Shown here: piece after piece, positions 8,637 through 17,712 of the stretch
Numbering within the stretch: position 1 is the first letter of the stretch
Layout of the letters: each line of letters opens with the position of its first letter
Made by a program: the position numbers and the translations under genes
The notes under the pieces: model-generated
What the model was told of the DNA's origin: nothing
Databases searched by the model: none
Seen by the model: the letters and a program-made list of their open reading frames with translations, nothing else
Virus record (IMG/VR): IMGVR_UViG_3300035698_019895
Coordinates: 22,491 to 86,490 of that record
Length of the DNA: 64,000 nucleotides
DNA from: a virus
Direction: 5' to 3' (one strand)

Positions 8637-8912
8637 ATGTCATTATTAACATTAAAAAAGAAGATACAAGATTGGTGGGAAATACAAACAGTTATTAGAA
8701 AAGCTTTTAATTCAAAAGGATTTTTCATAACTGTAAGCCATAAAGTAAAAACAAAAGAGAATGAAACAGATTTAAATCATTTTTGGACGACAAGAGATTT
8801 TCCTACAAAATCTATTCTTCCCTCTTTACAATCAATATTTAATGATTTAGATAAAAAAGAGCTATTATTTAATGACTTATTAAAGTCAAACAAGGAGCGA
8901 CATAATGAATAA
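8637..8912 (+). CDS. Hypothetical protein
   Basis: 91 aa, starting directly after the radical SAM stop, with GAGAGGG upstream. Trp and Lys-rich N-terminus (LKKKIQDWWEIQ), no recognised motif, no membrane segment. Overlaps the next gene by 8 bp. Confidence 0.5.
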   Translation: MSLLTLKKKIQDWWEIQTVIRKAFNSKGFFITVSHKVKTKENETDLNHFWTTRDFPTKSILPSLQSIFNDLDKKELLFNDLLKSNKERHNE

Positions 8913-9186
8913 AGCAATAAATATACCAGACTTTACAATTAATCAATTAATATATATTGTTGACTTTGATGATTTTATCATAGAACGAGGAGTGATAGCT
9001 AAACGTTATTGTGATGAGGATGATAATTATTTGTATATACTTAAAAACGATAGATTCGAAGTAGAATATGAAGAAGAAAATATGTTTAAAACTTTTCAAA
9101 CAGCTAAAAATTATATGGAAGATATTGTAAAAGAAACTTTACAAGATGTTAGAAAATTAAGTCAAAAAGATATAAGAGAGATATAA
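8905..9186 (+). CDS. Hypothetical acidic protein
   Basis: 93 aa with AAGGAG before the start. Rich in Asp, Glu and Tyr; strands INQLIYIVDFDDFIIERG followed by a helical C-terminus (VKETLQDVRKL). Conserved phage proteins of similar size and look exist, but I cannot name one. Confidence 0.5.
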   Translation: MNKAINIPDFTINQLIYIVDFDDFIIERGVIAKRYCDEDDNYLYILKNDRFEVEYEEENMFKTFQTAKNYMEDIVKETLQDVRKLSQKDIREI

Positions 9187-9187
9187 A

Positions 9188-9538
9188 GTGGAATTAAAAC
9201 ATCAAGTAGTAAGTTTAGAGTTAAGTAAGCAGTTAAAAGAGGCAGGTTACAAGCAAGAGGGGATTTGGGAATGGATAAAATATAAAGATAAACCACTCCA
9301 GCTTTTAATAATAAAAAGAATAATGACTCAAGAGTTAAGAATTATAGATTTCCAATATGTCGCCCCTACAGTAGCAGAGTTAGGAGAAGCGTTGCCAAAG
9401 TGGAATAAGACTTGGAAAATATCTAAAAAGTCTTGGAAGGGAAGTAATATTGAGAATACATTTTATCGAAGTGCCGACACCGAAGCAGATTGTAGAGCAA
9501 AAATGTATCTACACTTAAATAAAAAAGGATTAATATAA
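9188..9538 (+). CDS. Conserved phage protein, paralogue of the gene at 29947
   Basis: 116 aa from GTG 9188. The start is chosen because HQVVSLELSKQLKEAG aligns with the start of the paralogue at 29947-30315. Shared blocks: VVSLELSKQLKEAGY, the tract APTVAELGEALP, and a C-terminal DTEA..RAKM pattern. This family is frequent in phages of gut and anaerobic bacteria. Function unknown. Confidence 0.6.
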   Translation: MELKHQVVSLELSKQLKEAGYKQEGIWEWIKYKDKPLQLLIIKRIMTQELRIIDFQYVAPTVAELGEALPKWNKTWKISKKSWKGSNIENTFYRSADTEADCRAKMYLHLNKKGLI

Positions 9539-9539
9539 A

Positions 9540-10094
9540 ATGCGTTATTTTTTTACAGCAGATTATCATTTAGGACATTTCAACATAATTAGATACTGTA
9601 ATCGTCCATTTTCTTCATTAGAAGAAATGAACGAAATTATTATTCGTAATCATAATCAACGAGTAAAACCAGAAGATATAGTATTTTTTAATGGAGATTT
9701 TTGTTTTAGAAATAGTGCTGGAGGTAAAAAAGGAGAAGGAGAAACTTTTAAATCTGATTACTATATTAAACAACTTAATGGAAGATTTGTATTTATTAAA
9801 GGAAATCATGATAGAAATAACTCATTAAAAACAATTATAGAAAGATTAGTTGTTAGTTATGGTGGCAAACGAGTTAACATTGTACATAATCCTATTCACG
9901 CAGATAATAACTATACAATCAATTTGGTTGGTCATGTTCATAATAATTGGATGTTTAGAAAATTGAATCATAAATCAGATATGATTAATGTAGGAATTGA
10001 TATGTGGGATTTTAGACCAGTTACTTTTGAAGAGATAATGAAAAAATATAATCAATGGAAAAAATCTAATAATGAGCAAAAAACCACTCAGTAA
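9540..10094 (+). CDS. Calcineurin-like metallophosphoesterase
   Basis: 184 aa. All five metallophosphoesterase motifs can be seen: DYH (8-10), GDF (52-54), GNHD (88-91), a His in IVHNP, and GHVH. These bind two metal ions and cleave phosphodiesters or phosphomonoesters. Small phage members may act on nucleotides or RNA ends. It is followed two genes later by a second enzyme of the same superfamily but a different family. Substrate unknown. Confidence 0.85.
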   Translation: MRYFFTADYHLGHFNIIRYCNRPFSSLEEMNEIIIRNHNQRVKPEDIVFFNGDFCFRNSAGGKKGEGETFKSDYYIKQLNGRFVFIKGNHDRNNSLKTIIERLVVSYGGKRVNIVHNPIHADNNYTINLVGHVHNNWMFRKLNHKSDMINVGIDMWDFRPVTFEEIMKKYNQWKKSNNEQKTTQ

Positions 10095-10449
10095 AAAAGA
10101 AATTAAAGCCAGAAAAGCAGAACAGAACAAAAACAAGCGTAAGAAGATAGATTATAGGCAGTTTGCTAATAAATTTTTTAAAAAACCTACTGACCATCTT
10201 CCATTAATCATTGGAGGTATTGGGTTAGGTACAAAGTCTTACTGCTATAATTGTCAATCTATAGTTTCAAAGACTAAAACTATAGAAAAGGTTACAACTT
10301 GTGGTAGATGTGGAAGTACTTTCATAGAAATGAGAGAAAAAAATCCTAGTCGGTGGAAAAAGATATATTGGAAATGGAAAGAATTTCGGTATCTAAATAT
10401 TAAAATTAGAAATGATTATCAGAATAATTGGATAAATAGAAAACAATGA
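10072..10449 (+). CDS. Basic protein with a zinc ribbon
   Basis: 125 aa, overlapping the phosphoesterase by 23 bp. The N-terminal 40 residues are strongly basic (KKEIKARKAEQNKNKRKK). CYNC and CGRC, about 20 residues apart, form a likely zinc ribbon. Trp-rich basic tail. Nucleic acid binding is plausible. It sits between two phosphoesterases. Confidence 0.55.
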   Translation: MSKKPLSKKEIKARKAEQNKNKRKKIDYRQFANKFFKKPTDHLPLIIGGIGLGTKSYCYNCQSIVSKTKTIEKVTTCGRCGSTFIEMREKNPSRWKKIYWKWKEFRYLNIKIRNDYQNNWINRKQ

Positions 10450-11078
10450 AACTGATTTGTATAGCTGACACTCATTGCAATTATAAGAATCTTGAAGTTC
10501 CTGAGGGAGATATCTTAATTCATGCAGGTGATATTGATGCGTATCAATATTCTTCAGAACTCAAAGATTTTAATAAATGGTTAGGTAAATTACCTCACAA
10601 ATATAAAATAGTTATTGGTGGCAATCACGATAAATATTTATTTGAGACAGATACTAATAAAATCAGAAGCTATCTTACTAATGCTATTTATTTAGAAAAT
10701 TCTGGGTGCGAAATAGAAAAAATTAAATTTTGGGGGTCTCCAGTTACTCCTCGCTTTGGAAGATGGTTCTTTATGGCTGAAAGAGGAGCAGATATTAATG
10801 AGTATTGGAAAATGATTCCAAAAGATACTGATATACTTATTACTCACGGTCCTCCTTACAATATATTAGATGCTGTCGCTTTCAGTTATGGCAATCATCA
10901 TGTAGGATGTAGTGAATTATTGAATATAATAAAAAAGATTAAACCAAAATTCCATATTTTTGGTCATATACATAGTAGTTCAGGGATTTATAAAGAAGAT
11001 AATACAACTTTTGTTAATGCTTCTATTTTAGATGAAGATTATCAAGTAGCATATGAACCTATAACAATAGAAATATAA
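10446..11078 (+). CDS. Metallophosphoesterase, MPPED-like class III
   Basis: 210 aa. Motifs: DTH near residue 8, HAGDID near 27, GGNHDK near 59, ITHGPP and FGHIH. The sequence order and GHPP-type spacing resemble the MPPED1/MPPED2 group of phosphodiesterases rather than the neighbouring enzyme. Likely cytoplasmic. ATGA overlap with the upstream gene. Confidence 0.82.
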   Translation: MKLICIADTHCNYKNLEVPEGDILIHAGDIDAYQYSSELKDFNKWLGKLPHKYKIVIGGNHDKYLFETDTNKIRSYLTNAIYLENSGCEIEKIKFWGSPVTPRFGRWFFMAERGADINEYWKMIPKDTDILITHGPPYNILDAVAFSYGNHHVGCSELLNIIKKIKPKFHIFGHIHSSSGIYKEDNTTFVNASILDEDYQVAYEPITIEI

Positions 11079-11176
11079 TGGCAAAAGAACACAACGACAC
11101 AGATATTGTAATAATATTATCTATAATACTACTACTAGCAATATCAGTATTAGTTTTTCTTTGCTGGGGGATATAA
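11078..11176 (+). CDS. Single-pass membrane mini-protein
   Basis: 32 aa: a charged N-terminus (MAKEHNDTD), then one hydrophobic helix (IVIILSIILLLAISVLVFL). It shares its start A with the upstream stop and its stop with the downstream start, so it is wedged by overlaps on both sides. Function unknown; this size and topology is common among phage membrane peptides. Confidence 0.5.
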   Translation: MAKEHNDTDIVIILSIILLLAISVLVFLCWGI

Positions 11177-11730
11177 TGACAAAAATAAATGAACCTTCTA
11201 ATTTAACATTAGAAGAAGTATTTAAAGATACAAAAAAGCCATGGAAATGGTATAATCATGTTTGGTGGTGGATAAGATATGGTATTTGGAATAAAATTAC
11301 AGATTTAAAATGGCAAATTCCTAATATTATTAGTCGTGCAAAAAGAGGATGGGGACATGCAGATACTTGGGGATTCTCTGATTATCTATCAAATGTTATA
11401 TCAGATGGTATAAAACATCTCAAAAAAATTAAACATGGATATCCTGCTACATTTAATGAAAAAATTAATGATTTAGATTATAATGAAAAACGCTGGGATG
11501 AAGTTTTAGATAAAATGATTTGGACTTTTGATACAGCGAAAAAAATTCAATATAATTATCCAGAGAATGAGTGGTTATATTCACCTACTAAAGATTGGGA
11601 TAAAGGAAAAGACTTGAGAGATAAATTTAAAGACGGAAAATTAATGAAGGTAATGACTAAAGAAGAATGTTTAAGATATGAAGAAGGATGGAAATTGTTT
11701 CAAGAATATTTCTTTAGTTTATGGGACTAA
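11176..11730 (+). CDS. Conserved phage protein
   Basis: 184 aa. ATG 11176 chosen over an in-frame TTG at 11161 because GGGGG lies 5-9 bp upstream and the stop of the mini-protein overlaps it. Trp-rich: WKWYNHVWWWIRYGIWNKI at the start, then RAKRGWGHADTWGFSDYLS and HGYPATF, a pattern I know from uncharacterised proteins in many phages. Helical, soluble or membrane-associated. Function unknown. Confidence 0.65.
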   Translation: MTKINEPSNLTLEEVFKDTKKPWKWYNHVWWWIRYGIWNKITDLKWQIPNIISRAKRGWGHADTWGFSDYLSNVISDGIKHLKKIKHGYPATFNEKINDLDYNEKRWDEVLDKMIWTFDTAKKIQYNYPENEWLYSPTKDWDKGKDLRDKFKDGKLMKVMTKEECLRYEEGWKLFQEYFFSLWD

Positions 11731-11733
11731 AAC

Positions 11734-11892
11734 ATGTGTAAAATAATAGCAATACTTATGTTTCTTATCCCTTACATACTTTTCTTATCTAGTATGTGGA
11801 AAGAAGCAAAAGATTATGTGTTAATAGCAATAGGAATAACTACCCTCTGTACTGTATATTGGGGATTAGCAGGATTTCTATTAGGGAAATAA
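11734..11892 (+). CDS. Two-helix membrane mini-protein
   Basis: 52 aa with two hydrophobic segments (IIAILMFLIPYILFL and VLIAIGITTLCTVYWGLAG) joined by a short charged turn SMWKEAKD. It fills the gap between conserved genes. No known family. Confidence 0.5.
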   Translation: MCKIIAILMFLIPYILFLSSMWKEAKDYVLIAIGITTLCTVYWGLAGFLLGK

Positions 11893-11911
11893 GCAGAAAG
11901 GGATGGGAAAA

Positions 11912-12037
11912 ATGTCAAGAAGAAGCAAAACAAAAGGTGTAAAAAAACATAGAAAAATTGGGCACAAACCTAAACATAACAAGAAATCTGTAATGGAAAG
12001 AAAAAGATTAAGAGAGAGCCAAAATGCAAATGCCTGA
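11912..12037 (+). CDS. Small highly basic protein
   Basis: 41 aa, about 40% Lys and Arg (MSRRSKTKGVKKHRKIG...). ATG 11912 preferred over in-frame ATG 11903 because AAGGGATGGG lies at suitable spacing. Composition suggests RNA, DNA or ribosome binding. Two other tiny basic proteins occur at 20578 and 28960. Confidence 0.45.
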   Translation: MSRRSKTKGVKKHRKIGHKPKHNKKSVMERKRLRESQNANA

Positions 12038-12251
12038 TTGGATGAAATCTGGAGCGTTCATAATAATATGTATGATAGTATGGGATTTAATTAGAATTCC
12101 ATTACAGGCATGGATTACCAAGTTATTCATGAGTGACAATTTTAAAAAAATAGAAGATAGTGTGGAAGATATAGAAGAAGTTGTTGAAGAAGCTTTAGAA
12201 GAGGACCAAATAAATGAAACTAAAAACAAAACTGATAGAAAAAGCATTTAA
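12024..12251 (+). CDS. Membrane-anchored acidic protein
   Basis: 75 aa. One transmembrane helix (about residues 9-27, SGAFIIICMIVWDLIRI), then a strongly acidic helix (IEDSVEDIEEVVEEALEED) likely to form a coiled coil in the cytoplasm or periplasm. Overlaps both neighbours, 14 bp upstream and 38 bp downstream. Function unknown. Confidence 0.5.
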   Translation: MQMPDWMKSGAFIIICMIVWDLIRIPLQAWITKLFMSDNFKKIEDSVEDIEEVVEEALEEDQINETKNKTDRKSI

Positions 12252-12729
12252 AGGAAAAGTCATTCCATTTATAACAGTAATGGGAATTGATACAGCATCT
12301 AGAACTGGTTGGTGTAAAGCAACTACAGCTCCTGACTATGTAACTTTTGATTATAATTTTACAGATATTAAAACCAGAGACAAATATTATAAGTATAATC
12401 AATATATAGATATTTTTACTAATCTTTTAAAATCGGAAATAGATATAATAGTTATTGAAGAAACTTACTATAGTAAAAATGTTAAGACTTTCCAATTATT
12501 ATCTCGATTAGGCGGTTTCGTATATGCAGCCGCTCATACAGTAGGAATAAAAGACAAACGTTTTATACTAGCAACTTCTGCTAGAAAAAAATTAGGTTTT
12601 AAAGGAAATCTTAAAAAACAAATAATTCAGAAACAATTTATAAAAAAACTAAAGATAAAAATAGATGATGAAGACATCATCGATGCCATGGTTTTGGCAA
12701 TGAACGGAATTTTGGAGGAAAAAATATGA
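12214..12729 (+). CDS. RuvC-like Holliday junction resolvase
   Basis: 171 aa, RNase H fold. Acidic residues sit where RuvC has its four catalytic carboxylates: Asp26 in GIDTASRTGW, Glu82 and Glu83 in VIEET, and Asp154/Asp157 in DEDIIDAM. Length matches the family. It would cut four-way junctions made in recombination or replication. It lies close to a second nuclease of archaeal Hjc type and RecA, forming a recombination block. Confidence 0.8.
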   Translation: MKLKTKLIEKAFKGKVIPFITVMGIDTASRTGWCKATTAPDYVTFDYNFTDIKTRDKYYKYNQYIDIFTNLLKSEIDIIVIEETYYSKNVKTFQLLSRLGGFVYAAAHTVGIKDKRFILATSARKKLGFKGNLKKQIIQKQFIKKLKIKIDDEDIIDAMVLAMNGILEEKI

Positions 12730-13283
12730 TAATATATTTAATTGGATATTTATTAGTCGGAATTGTAACTGCAATAACATGTTCTTTCTTATGGGCTTTC
12801 GGGGGAGCAGAAAATACTGATAAAAATTGGAGAAGAATTGGAGTTCCAGTTGCAGTAGGAGTAGGAAGTTTTATAATAGCTTGGATTAGTTGGTCAGCTT
12901 TGTTATGGATTGTCTTAGCTTGTCTAGCTTTATATGCAGCTACTACTATTGGATATGGAATTCCTGATGAAAATGATGAAGGTTCTCCGTTAGGAAAATT
13001 TTGGTATTTGTTTTTTAATCAAGATGCTAAACAAGCAAATATTTTAACGAGAGCAACTGTTGGATTAGCATATGGAGGTTCACTTGCATTACTTTCCTTC
13101 ATTAAAGGACATTTGTTTTGGGGATTTGTCGTAGCTATAATATGTATGTTAAATACAATATATTGGGCTTGTTTTGATAAAGAAGGACCTTTTCCTCTAG
13201 ATTTAGGATTTGTTAAATTAAATTCAGAAGAAGTATTTATTGGTATTGGAATTGGTATTTGTACAGTATTGGCTTTAATATAA
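12726..13283 (+). CDS. Multi-pass membrane protein
   Basis: 185 aa with five to six hydrophobic segments (for example LIGYLLVGIVTAITCSFLWA and VGSFIIAWISWSALLWIVLA). A conserved loop GIPDENDEGSPLGKF lies between helices. Integral membrane protein of unknown role; it sits oddly inside the recombination block, overlapped on both sides. Confidence 0.6.
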   Translation: MIIYLIGYLLVGIVTAITCSFLWAFGGAENTDKNWRRIGVPVAVGVGSFIIAWISWSALLWIVLACLALYAATTIGYGIPDENDEGSPLGKFWYLFFNQDAKQANILTRATVGLAYGGSLALLSFIKGHLFWGFVVAIICMLNTIYWACFDKEGPFPLDLGFVKLNSEEVFIGIGIGICTVLALI

Positions 13284-13597
13284 TGAAAAAATGGCAGAAA
13301 CTTCAGTGGTATGTTGCTCGAAAATTAAAAGAACTAGGAATAAAAGCAAGACCTACTAAAGCTTCAGGAGCAAGTACAGAGCTAGGCGATATTTTAAACG
13401 AAGTTTTTTTAGTGGAATGTAAACAAAGAAATACTAAAAGTGTAACCATAGATTTAGCTACTTGGGAAAAAAATAAAGCGAGATTACCAGTGAATAGTAA
13501 ACGTATACCAATATTAGTATTGGAAAATAAAGAAATTAAAAGATTTGTAGTTCTTGAAGCTCATGATTTTTTTGAAATGTTAGGGAAACAGGAGTAA
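13283..13597 (+). CDS. Hjc-like / PD-(D/E)xK nuclease
   Basis: 104 aa. ATG 13283 (overlapping the previous TAA) preferred over upstream in-frame TTG 13259. The core GDILNEVFLVECKQR contains Asp36, Glu45 and Lys47, the ExK signature, after KASGAS as in archaeal Holliday-junction resolvases and VRR-type nucleases. A structure-specific DNA endonuclease role fits its place directly before RecA. Confidence 0.72.
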   Translation: MKKWQKLQWYVARKLKELGIKARPTKASGASTELGDILNEVFLVECKQRNTKSVTIDLATWEKNKARLPVNSKRIPILVLENKEIKRFVVLEAHDFFEMLGKQE

Positions 13598-13599
13598 AC

Positions 13600-14553
13600 A
13601 TGACAAACAAGAAAAAAGAAATAGTTTATAAGACTAAAGATGACCGTAAAACAGCTCTTAAAAATATGATGAGAGATATTAATAAAAATTTAGGAGATAA
13701 TGCTATAAAGTTTGCTAAAGATGAAAAAGCCAAAGATAGAATTCCTTTTGGAATTGAAAAAATAGATGAATTTACTGGTGGTGGTGCAGTCAGAGGAAAT
13801 TTCTGTATATTATATGGAGGAGATAGTACGGGTAAAACTTCGTTAGCTTATGCACAAATAGCTAAGAGTCAAAAAGAAGGATTAAATTGTGCTCTTTTTG
13901 ATTTAGAACATAGTTTTGATGGGATAAGAGCCGTAAGTTTTGGTGTAGATTTGAATAAATTAATTCTAATAGAAAATATTAAAACAGCAGAACAAGCTAT
14001 GGATATTTTGATTAAACTTTGTAAACAAAATGTTATAGATTATGCTGTTATAGACAGTATTCAAGCAATGTCTCCAACAGGGCAACAAGAAACTAAAAAG
14101 GGAGCAGAGAAGTCAGTAGAAGATGACAATATAGCATTATTAGCTAGAAAAATGAGTCAGTTCCTTGTTATGTCTAAAGATGCAGTATACAGTGCTAATG
14201 TAGGGATATTAATGATAGGACAAGTTAGAACAGGTATTGGTCCTTTTATGTCAACTAATGTTCTAACAGGGGGATTAGCCCAGAAACATTATTCTTTAAT
14301 TACTTTACTCATAAGAAGAGGACAAAAAGCAGATGCTCCTACAGAGAAATATAAAGAATATCTTGAAGATGAAAGTGATAAACAACATTATAAAACGAAA
14401 GAAAGAATTATAGGATTTGATTGTGTTCTAAAAATAATAAAAAAGAAAATAGGTGGTTGTCAAGTTGAAGGAAGTCAACTTCATATACCCTTTTATTTTG
14501 AAACAGGATTTTCTCAACCAGAAAAAAAAGATGAGGAAGAAAATGAGAAGTAA
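13600..14553 (+). CDS. recA: RecA recombinase
   Basis: 317 aa. Walker A GGDSTGKTS (73-81), Walker B YAVIDSIQ (148-155), and the L1/L2-adjacent MIGQVRTGIG. The core aligns with bacterial RecA, although Walker A has Asp in place of the usual Glu and the C-terminal domain is short. AGGAG precedes the start. It catalyses strand exchange in recombination-dependent replication and repair. The neighbours are nucleases and DNA polymerase. Confidence 0.9.
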   Translation: MTNKKKEIVYKTKDDRKTALKNMMRDINKNLGDNAIKFAKDEKAKDRIPFGIEKIDEFTGGGAVRGNFCILYGGDSTGKTSLAYAQIAKSQKEGLNCALFDLEHSFDGIRAVSFGVDLNKLILIENIKTAEQAMDILIKLCKQNVIDYAVIDSIQAMSPTGQQETKKGAEKSVEDDNIALLARKMSQFLVMSKDAVYSANVGILMIGQVRTGIGPFMSTNVLTGGLAQKHYSLITLLIRRGQKADAPTEKYKEYLEDESDKQHYKTKERIIGFDCVLKIIKKKIGGCQVEGSQLHIPFYFETGFSQPEKKDEEENEK

Positions 14554-14884
14554 AATAAAGAAATCACTTTATACTTATGACCCTAAAAAAAATAAAAAAG
14601 TATTAGTCGGAGTCTATACATATGGTTTCTTCTTTAAAACAGTGTCTTCTAAACATTTTATGATTAAAGAACAAGGATATGGTATTCAAGAAGATGTAAT
14701 AGAGCAATTAAAAGAATTAGGGTGTGAAAGAGTTTATATAAAAACACCTACTCATATTTATAGAACTGAGTTTTCAGAATGGTTAGAACAAGATATTAAA
14801 AATTATTGTCATGGAAATCAAAGATTTCTTTCTGTAGCTAAAACAAATCCTGTAACGTATGAACAAGAACTCAGTTTATTTTAA
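14543..14884 (+). CDS. Hypothetical protein with a clamp-binding-like C-terminus
   Basis: 113 aa. ATG 14543 chosen because GAGGAAG lies just upstream inside recA; a longer in-frame start at 14453 has no such site. Strand-rich body (VYTYGFFFKTV, VYIKTPTHIYRTEF). The last six residues QELSLF resemble the bacterial beta-clamp-binding peptide (QL[S/D]LF). It lies between RecA and polymerase, so a replication-associated role is plausible. Confidence 0.55.
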   Translation: MRSKIKKSLYTYDPKKNKKVLVGVYTYGFFFKTVSSKHFMIKEQGYGIQEDVIEQLKELGCERVYIKTPTHIYRTEFSEWLEQDIKNYCHGNQRFLSVAKTNPVTYEQELSLF

Positions 14885-14893
14885 GGAGACTAA

Positions 14894-15346
14894 ATGAATT
14901 ATCAAGAAGCATTAGTATTATTTGAATCAGAAGATAATATTTTAGATTTATTGGAAAAATTACAACCGATTTTTGAGAGAGTTAATCATTACGGAACTTT
15001 ATTTCAGAATCATCAAATTTCAATGAATTCAGAAGAATGTAAAAAAGCATTAGATGAATTAACAGGTTTATATATGTATCTTAATCCAATTTACTCTGTT
15101 GCTTTATCTGTTAAACAGAATAAAGAAGATGAATATTATGTTCAAAAACGAAAAGAAATGATAAAAGAGTTAAAAGGAAAAAGAATTATATCAGCTCCTA
15201 TTGATAGAGAAGCGTCTGCTCATGTAGGTAAACATCGAATAATTAGAAATTTATTAGAAAAATATACAGAATCATGCGATAAAGCAATTTCATCTTGTCA
15301 ATCCATACTAAAATATATGGGAGAGGAAATAAAGTTAAATAAATGA
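14894..15346 (+). CDS. Hypothetical helical protein
   Basis: 150 aa, AAGGAG before the start, nearly all helix by composition. Sections ILDLLEKLQPIFERVNHY and KHRIIRNLLEKYTES alternate hydrophobic and charged residues, suggesting a helical bundle. Its 4-bp overlap with the polymerase gene suggests a replication role, but nothing identifies it. Confidence 0.55.
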   Translation: MNYQEALVLFESEDNILDLLEKLQPIFERVNHYGTLFQNHQISMNSEECKKALDELTGLYMYLNPIYSVALSVKQNKEDEYYVQKRKEMIKELKGKRIISAPIDREASAHVGKHRIIRNLLEKYTESCDKAISSCQSILKYMGEEIKLNK

Positions 15347-17478
15347 AGCTATTAAATATTGCTAATACTAAAAGATTAGTTCGCTTATTTTGTAGAGACG
15401 AAAACGGAAAACAAATAATTATAAATGATAACTCGTTCTATCCGTTCTATTATGAACCATCTCCACAAGGTAAATTCATAGGATATGATGGAGTAAAATT
15501 GAGAAAAGTATTTTGTTCTGAACCAAAAGAAATTCCTCTTCAACGAAGCAACAAAAGCTATAGTAGTGATATTATTTTTGTTAAGAATTACATGATTAGC
15601 AAAATAGATAAATTGGATAAAACTGTTGTGAAATATCTATTTATAGATATAGAAGTTCTTAATGAGGATGGTATATTTCCTGAACCAAAAGATGCATTAT
15701 ATCCTGTAAGTTGTATAACTATATACAATTCCTTGCATAAAAACATACAAACTTGGTGGCTTAAAGATTTTAGAAATGAAGAAGAGATGTTAGATAGTTT
15801 TATTGAATATGTAGCATTAGAAAAACCAGACATTTTATTAGCTTGGAACATTAATTTTGATTACGATTATTTATATAATAGAGTGCCTAATTTTGCTAAA
15901 AGAATCAGTCCTATAGGAAGAGGAAGATTTCAAAGTAGAAAAGAATTATTCTATCCAACAGGTATAAGTATTGTAGATTATCTCGGTCTATTTAGAAAAG
16001 TATTTAAAGCAGAACAATCATATAAACTAGATGATATAGCTCAAAAACATCTAAAAGAGAAAGAATGGGGAGAAACTGATTTTGGGTTAAATGAGCATGT
16101 TAGAGAGAAGAATATCAATGATGTCAAGAGACTAGTCAAATTAGAAGAAAAGTATCGTCTAATGCCCTATTATGATGAAATACGCCGGTTATCTAAGTGC
16201 CAGTGGGAAGACTTATACTATAATTCGAGAATTGTAGAATGTTTACTGTTAGAAGAAGCAAAACTTAAAAATATAGTGCTTCCTTCAAGACATGAAAGAA
16301 CAACAGAAAAAGTGGCATTTAAAGGAGCAACAAGAGAAGCAGCAGAGAATGGCGTTGTTTATGAAGTCGGGAAATTCGACTTAGGTTCAGCTTATCCTTC
16401 AATGATATACAACTTCTGTTTAGATACAATGAATAAAAACGATAACAAAGAAGGTATAGAAGTTGATGGTATGTATTATAAACAAAATGAAGATGCTTTA
16501 TTACCTTCTATAATTAAAAAAATATTAATAATAAAAGATGATTTAAAAAGAGCAAAAAAGATAGACCCTTCTCTAGATAGTCAGTATGAAGCAATAAAAG
16601 CCATTGTAAATTCTTGTTATGGAGTAATGGGAAATGAATATTTTAGATTATATGACCCAGATATAGCCGCCTCAACTACATATTTAGTTAGAGATTTATT
16701 AATGTATTGCAAAAATAAATTAGAAGAAAAAGGTCATAAGATTATATACTGGGATACAGATAGTTTATTTTTGAAAGGTAAAGATGATATCAGCAAACAT
16801 CTTAATCAACTTATTCAAGATTGGGGTAAGAAATATGGAAAAGAAAAAATTGATTTATTTTTTGGATATGAAGGATTTTTTAAGAGTTTATTTATCTTAG
16901 GAAAATGCCACTATTATGGTTATATAGATGGTAAGAAAGACCCTGAAATAAAAGGCGTTGAAATAAAAAGAAGCAGTTCTTCTAAATACGAAGCATATTT
17001 TCAGAGAGAATTATTAGAAAAAGTAATTAATAGAGAAACAAAAGAAAATATATTAGATTGGGTAGATACAGAGAGAGAAAGAATCAAAACACTACCTGTA
17101 GAAGAAATAGCTTTTCCATGTAAAATATCTGGAAAGAAATATAAAACAGTTGTAACTAGAAAAGATGGAAAAACATTCAATAAGAAACCTCCAATATTTG
17201 TTAGAGCATATGAGAATACACAAAAGATACTTTCTAATTTTAAATTAGAAATAGGAGAATTATTTTATTATATATATGTTAACGCATTAACTACTAACTG
17301 TGATGTGTTAGCATTAACCAAAACTAATAAAGATTTTATTGATTGGAAGGAAAATATTAATTGGAAAGAAATAATAAGAAGAAATATAATATCTAAAGCA
17401 AAACCAGTATTCGAAGCAATGAACTGGGATGCTGACATTTCAGAAACTGATAACAAACAATTAACATTTAAATTTTAG
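15343..17478 (+). CDS. Family B DNA polymerase with proofreading exonuclease
   Basis: 711 aa. Exonuclease: ExoI DIE (102-104), ExoII NINFDYDY (169-176), ExoIII around Asp260. Polymerase: motif A FDLGSAYPS (345-353), motif B KAIVNSCYG (419-427), motif C YWDTDS (469-474). All catalytic aspartates are present, so it should be active. The length is typical of compact viral and archaeal-type PolB enzymes. The C-terminus ends QLTFKF, which resembles a sliding-clamp-binding peptide; a DnaN clamp is encoded at 53378. Very likely the replicative polymerase of this element. Confidence 0.93.
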   Translation: MKLLNIANTKRLVRLFCRDENGKQIIINDNSFYPFYYEPSPQGKFIGYDGVKLRKVFCSEPKEIPLQRSNKSYSSDIIFVKNYMISKIDKLDKTVVKYLFIDIEVLNEDGIFPEPKDALYPVSCITIYNSLHKNIQTWWLKDFRNEEEMLDSFIEYVALEKPDILLAWNINFDYDYLYNRVPNFAKRISPIGRGRFQSRKELFYPTGISIVDYLGLFRKVFKAEQSYKLDDIAQKHLKEKEWGETDFGLNEHVREKNINDVKRLVKLEEKYRLMPYYDEIRRLSKCQWEDLYYNSRIVECLLLEEAKLKNIVLPSRHERTTEKVAFKGATREAAENGVVYEVGKFDLGSAYPSMIYNFCLDTMNKNDNKEGIEVDGMYYKQNEDALLPSIIKKILIIKDDLKRAKKIDPSLDSQYEAIKAIVNSCYGVMGNEYFRLYDPDIAASTTYLVRDLLMYCKNKLEEKGHKIIYWDTDSLFLKGKDDISKHLNQLIQDWGKKYGKEKIDLFFGYEGFFKSLFILGKCHYYGYIDGKKDPEIKGVEIKRSSSSKYEAYFQRELLEKVINRETKENILDWVDTERERIKTLPVEEIAFPCKISGKKYKTVVTRKDGKTFNKKPPIFVRAYENTQKILSNFKLEIGELFYYIYVNALTTNCDVLALTKTNKDFIDWKENINWKEIIRRNIISKAKPVFEAMNWDADISETDNKQLTFKF

Positions 17479-17491
17479 AAAGGAGGAAGAT

Positions 17492-17698
17492 ATGAATTAT
17501 TTAGTTTATTTGCAAAGTAAAGAAGACAAGTTAATTGATGTTACAGTTTGTAACGAAACCGAGTTTGCTAATCTATTACAACATATAGATTCAAAAAGAT
17601 ATGTTGTAACTGAGGCTGTAAAACTAGCGGATAGGTTACCAATTTACAAAGAGTTTTGTAAAAAAGAAGACAGCCTGGAAACAGGGAAAAATAAATAA
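17492..17698 (+). CDS. Hypothetical protein
   Basis: 68 aa with AAAGGAGG before the ATG. No recognised motif; the sequence alternates strands and helix (LVYLQSKEDKLIDVTV, YVVTEAVKLADRL). Soluble. It follows the polymerase at 13 bp and is probably co-transcribed. Confidence 0.55.
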   Translation: MNYLVYLQSKEDKLIDVTVCNETEFANLLQHIDSKRYVVTEAVKLADRLPIYKEFCKKEDSLETGKNK

Positions 17699-17712
17699 AA
17701 AGGAGGAAAATT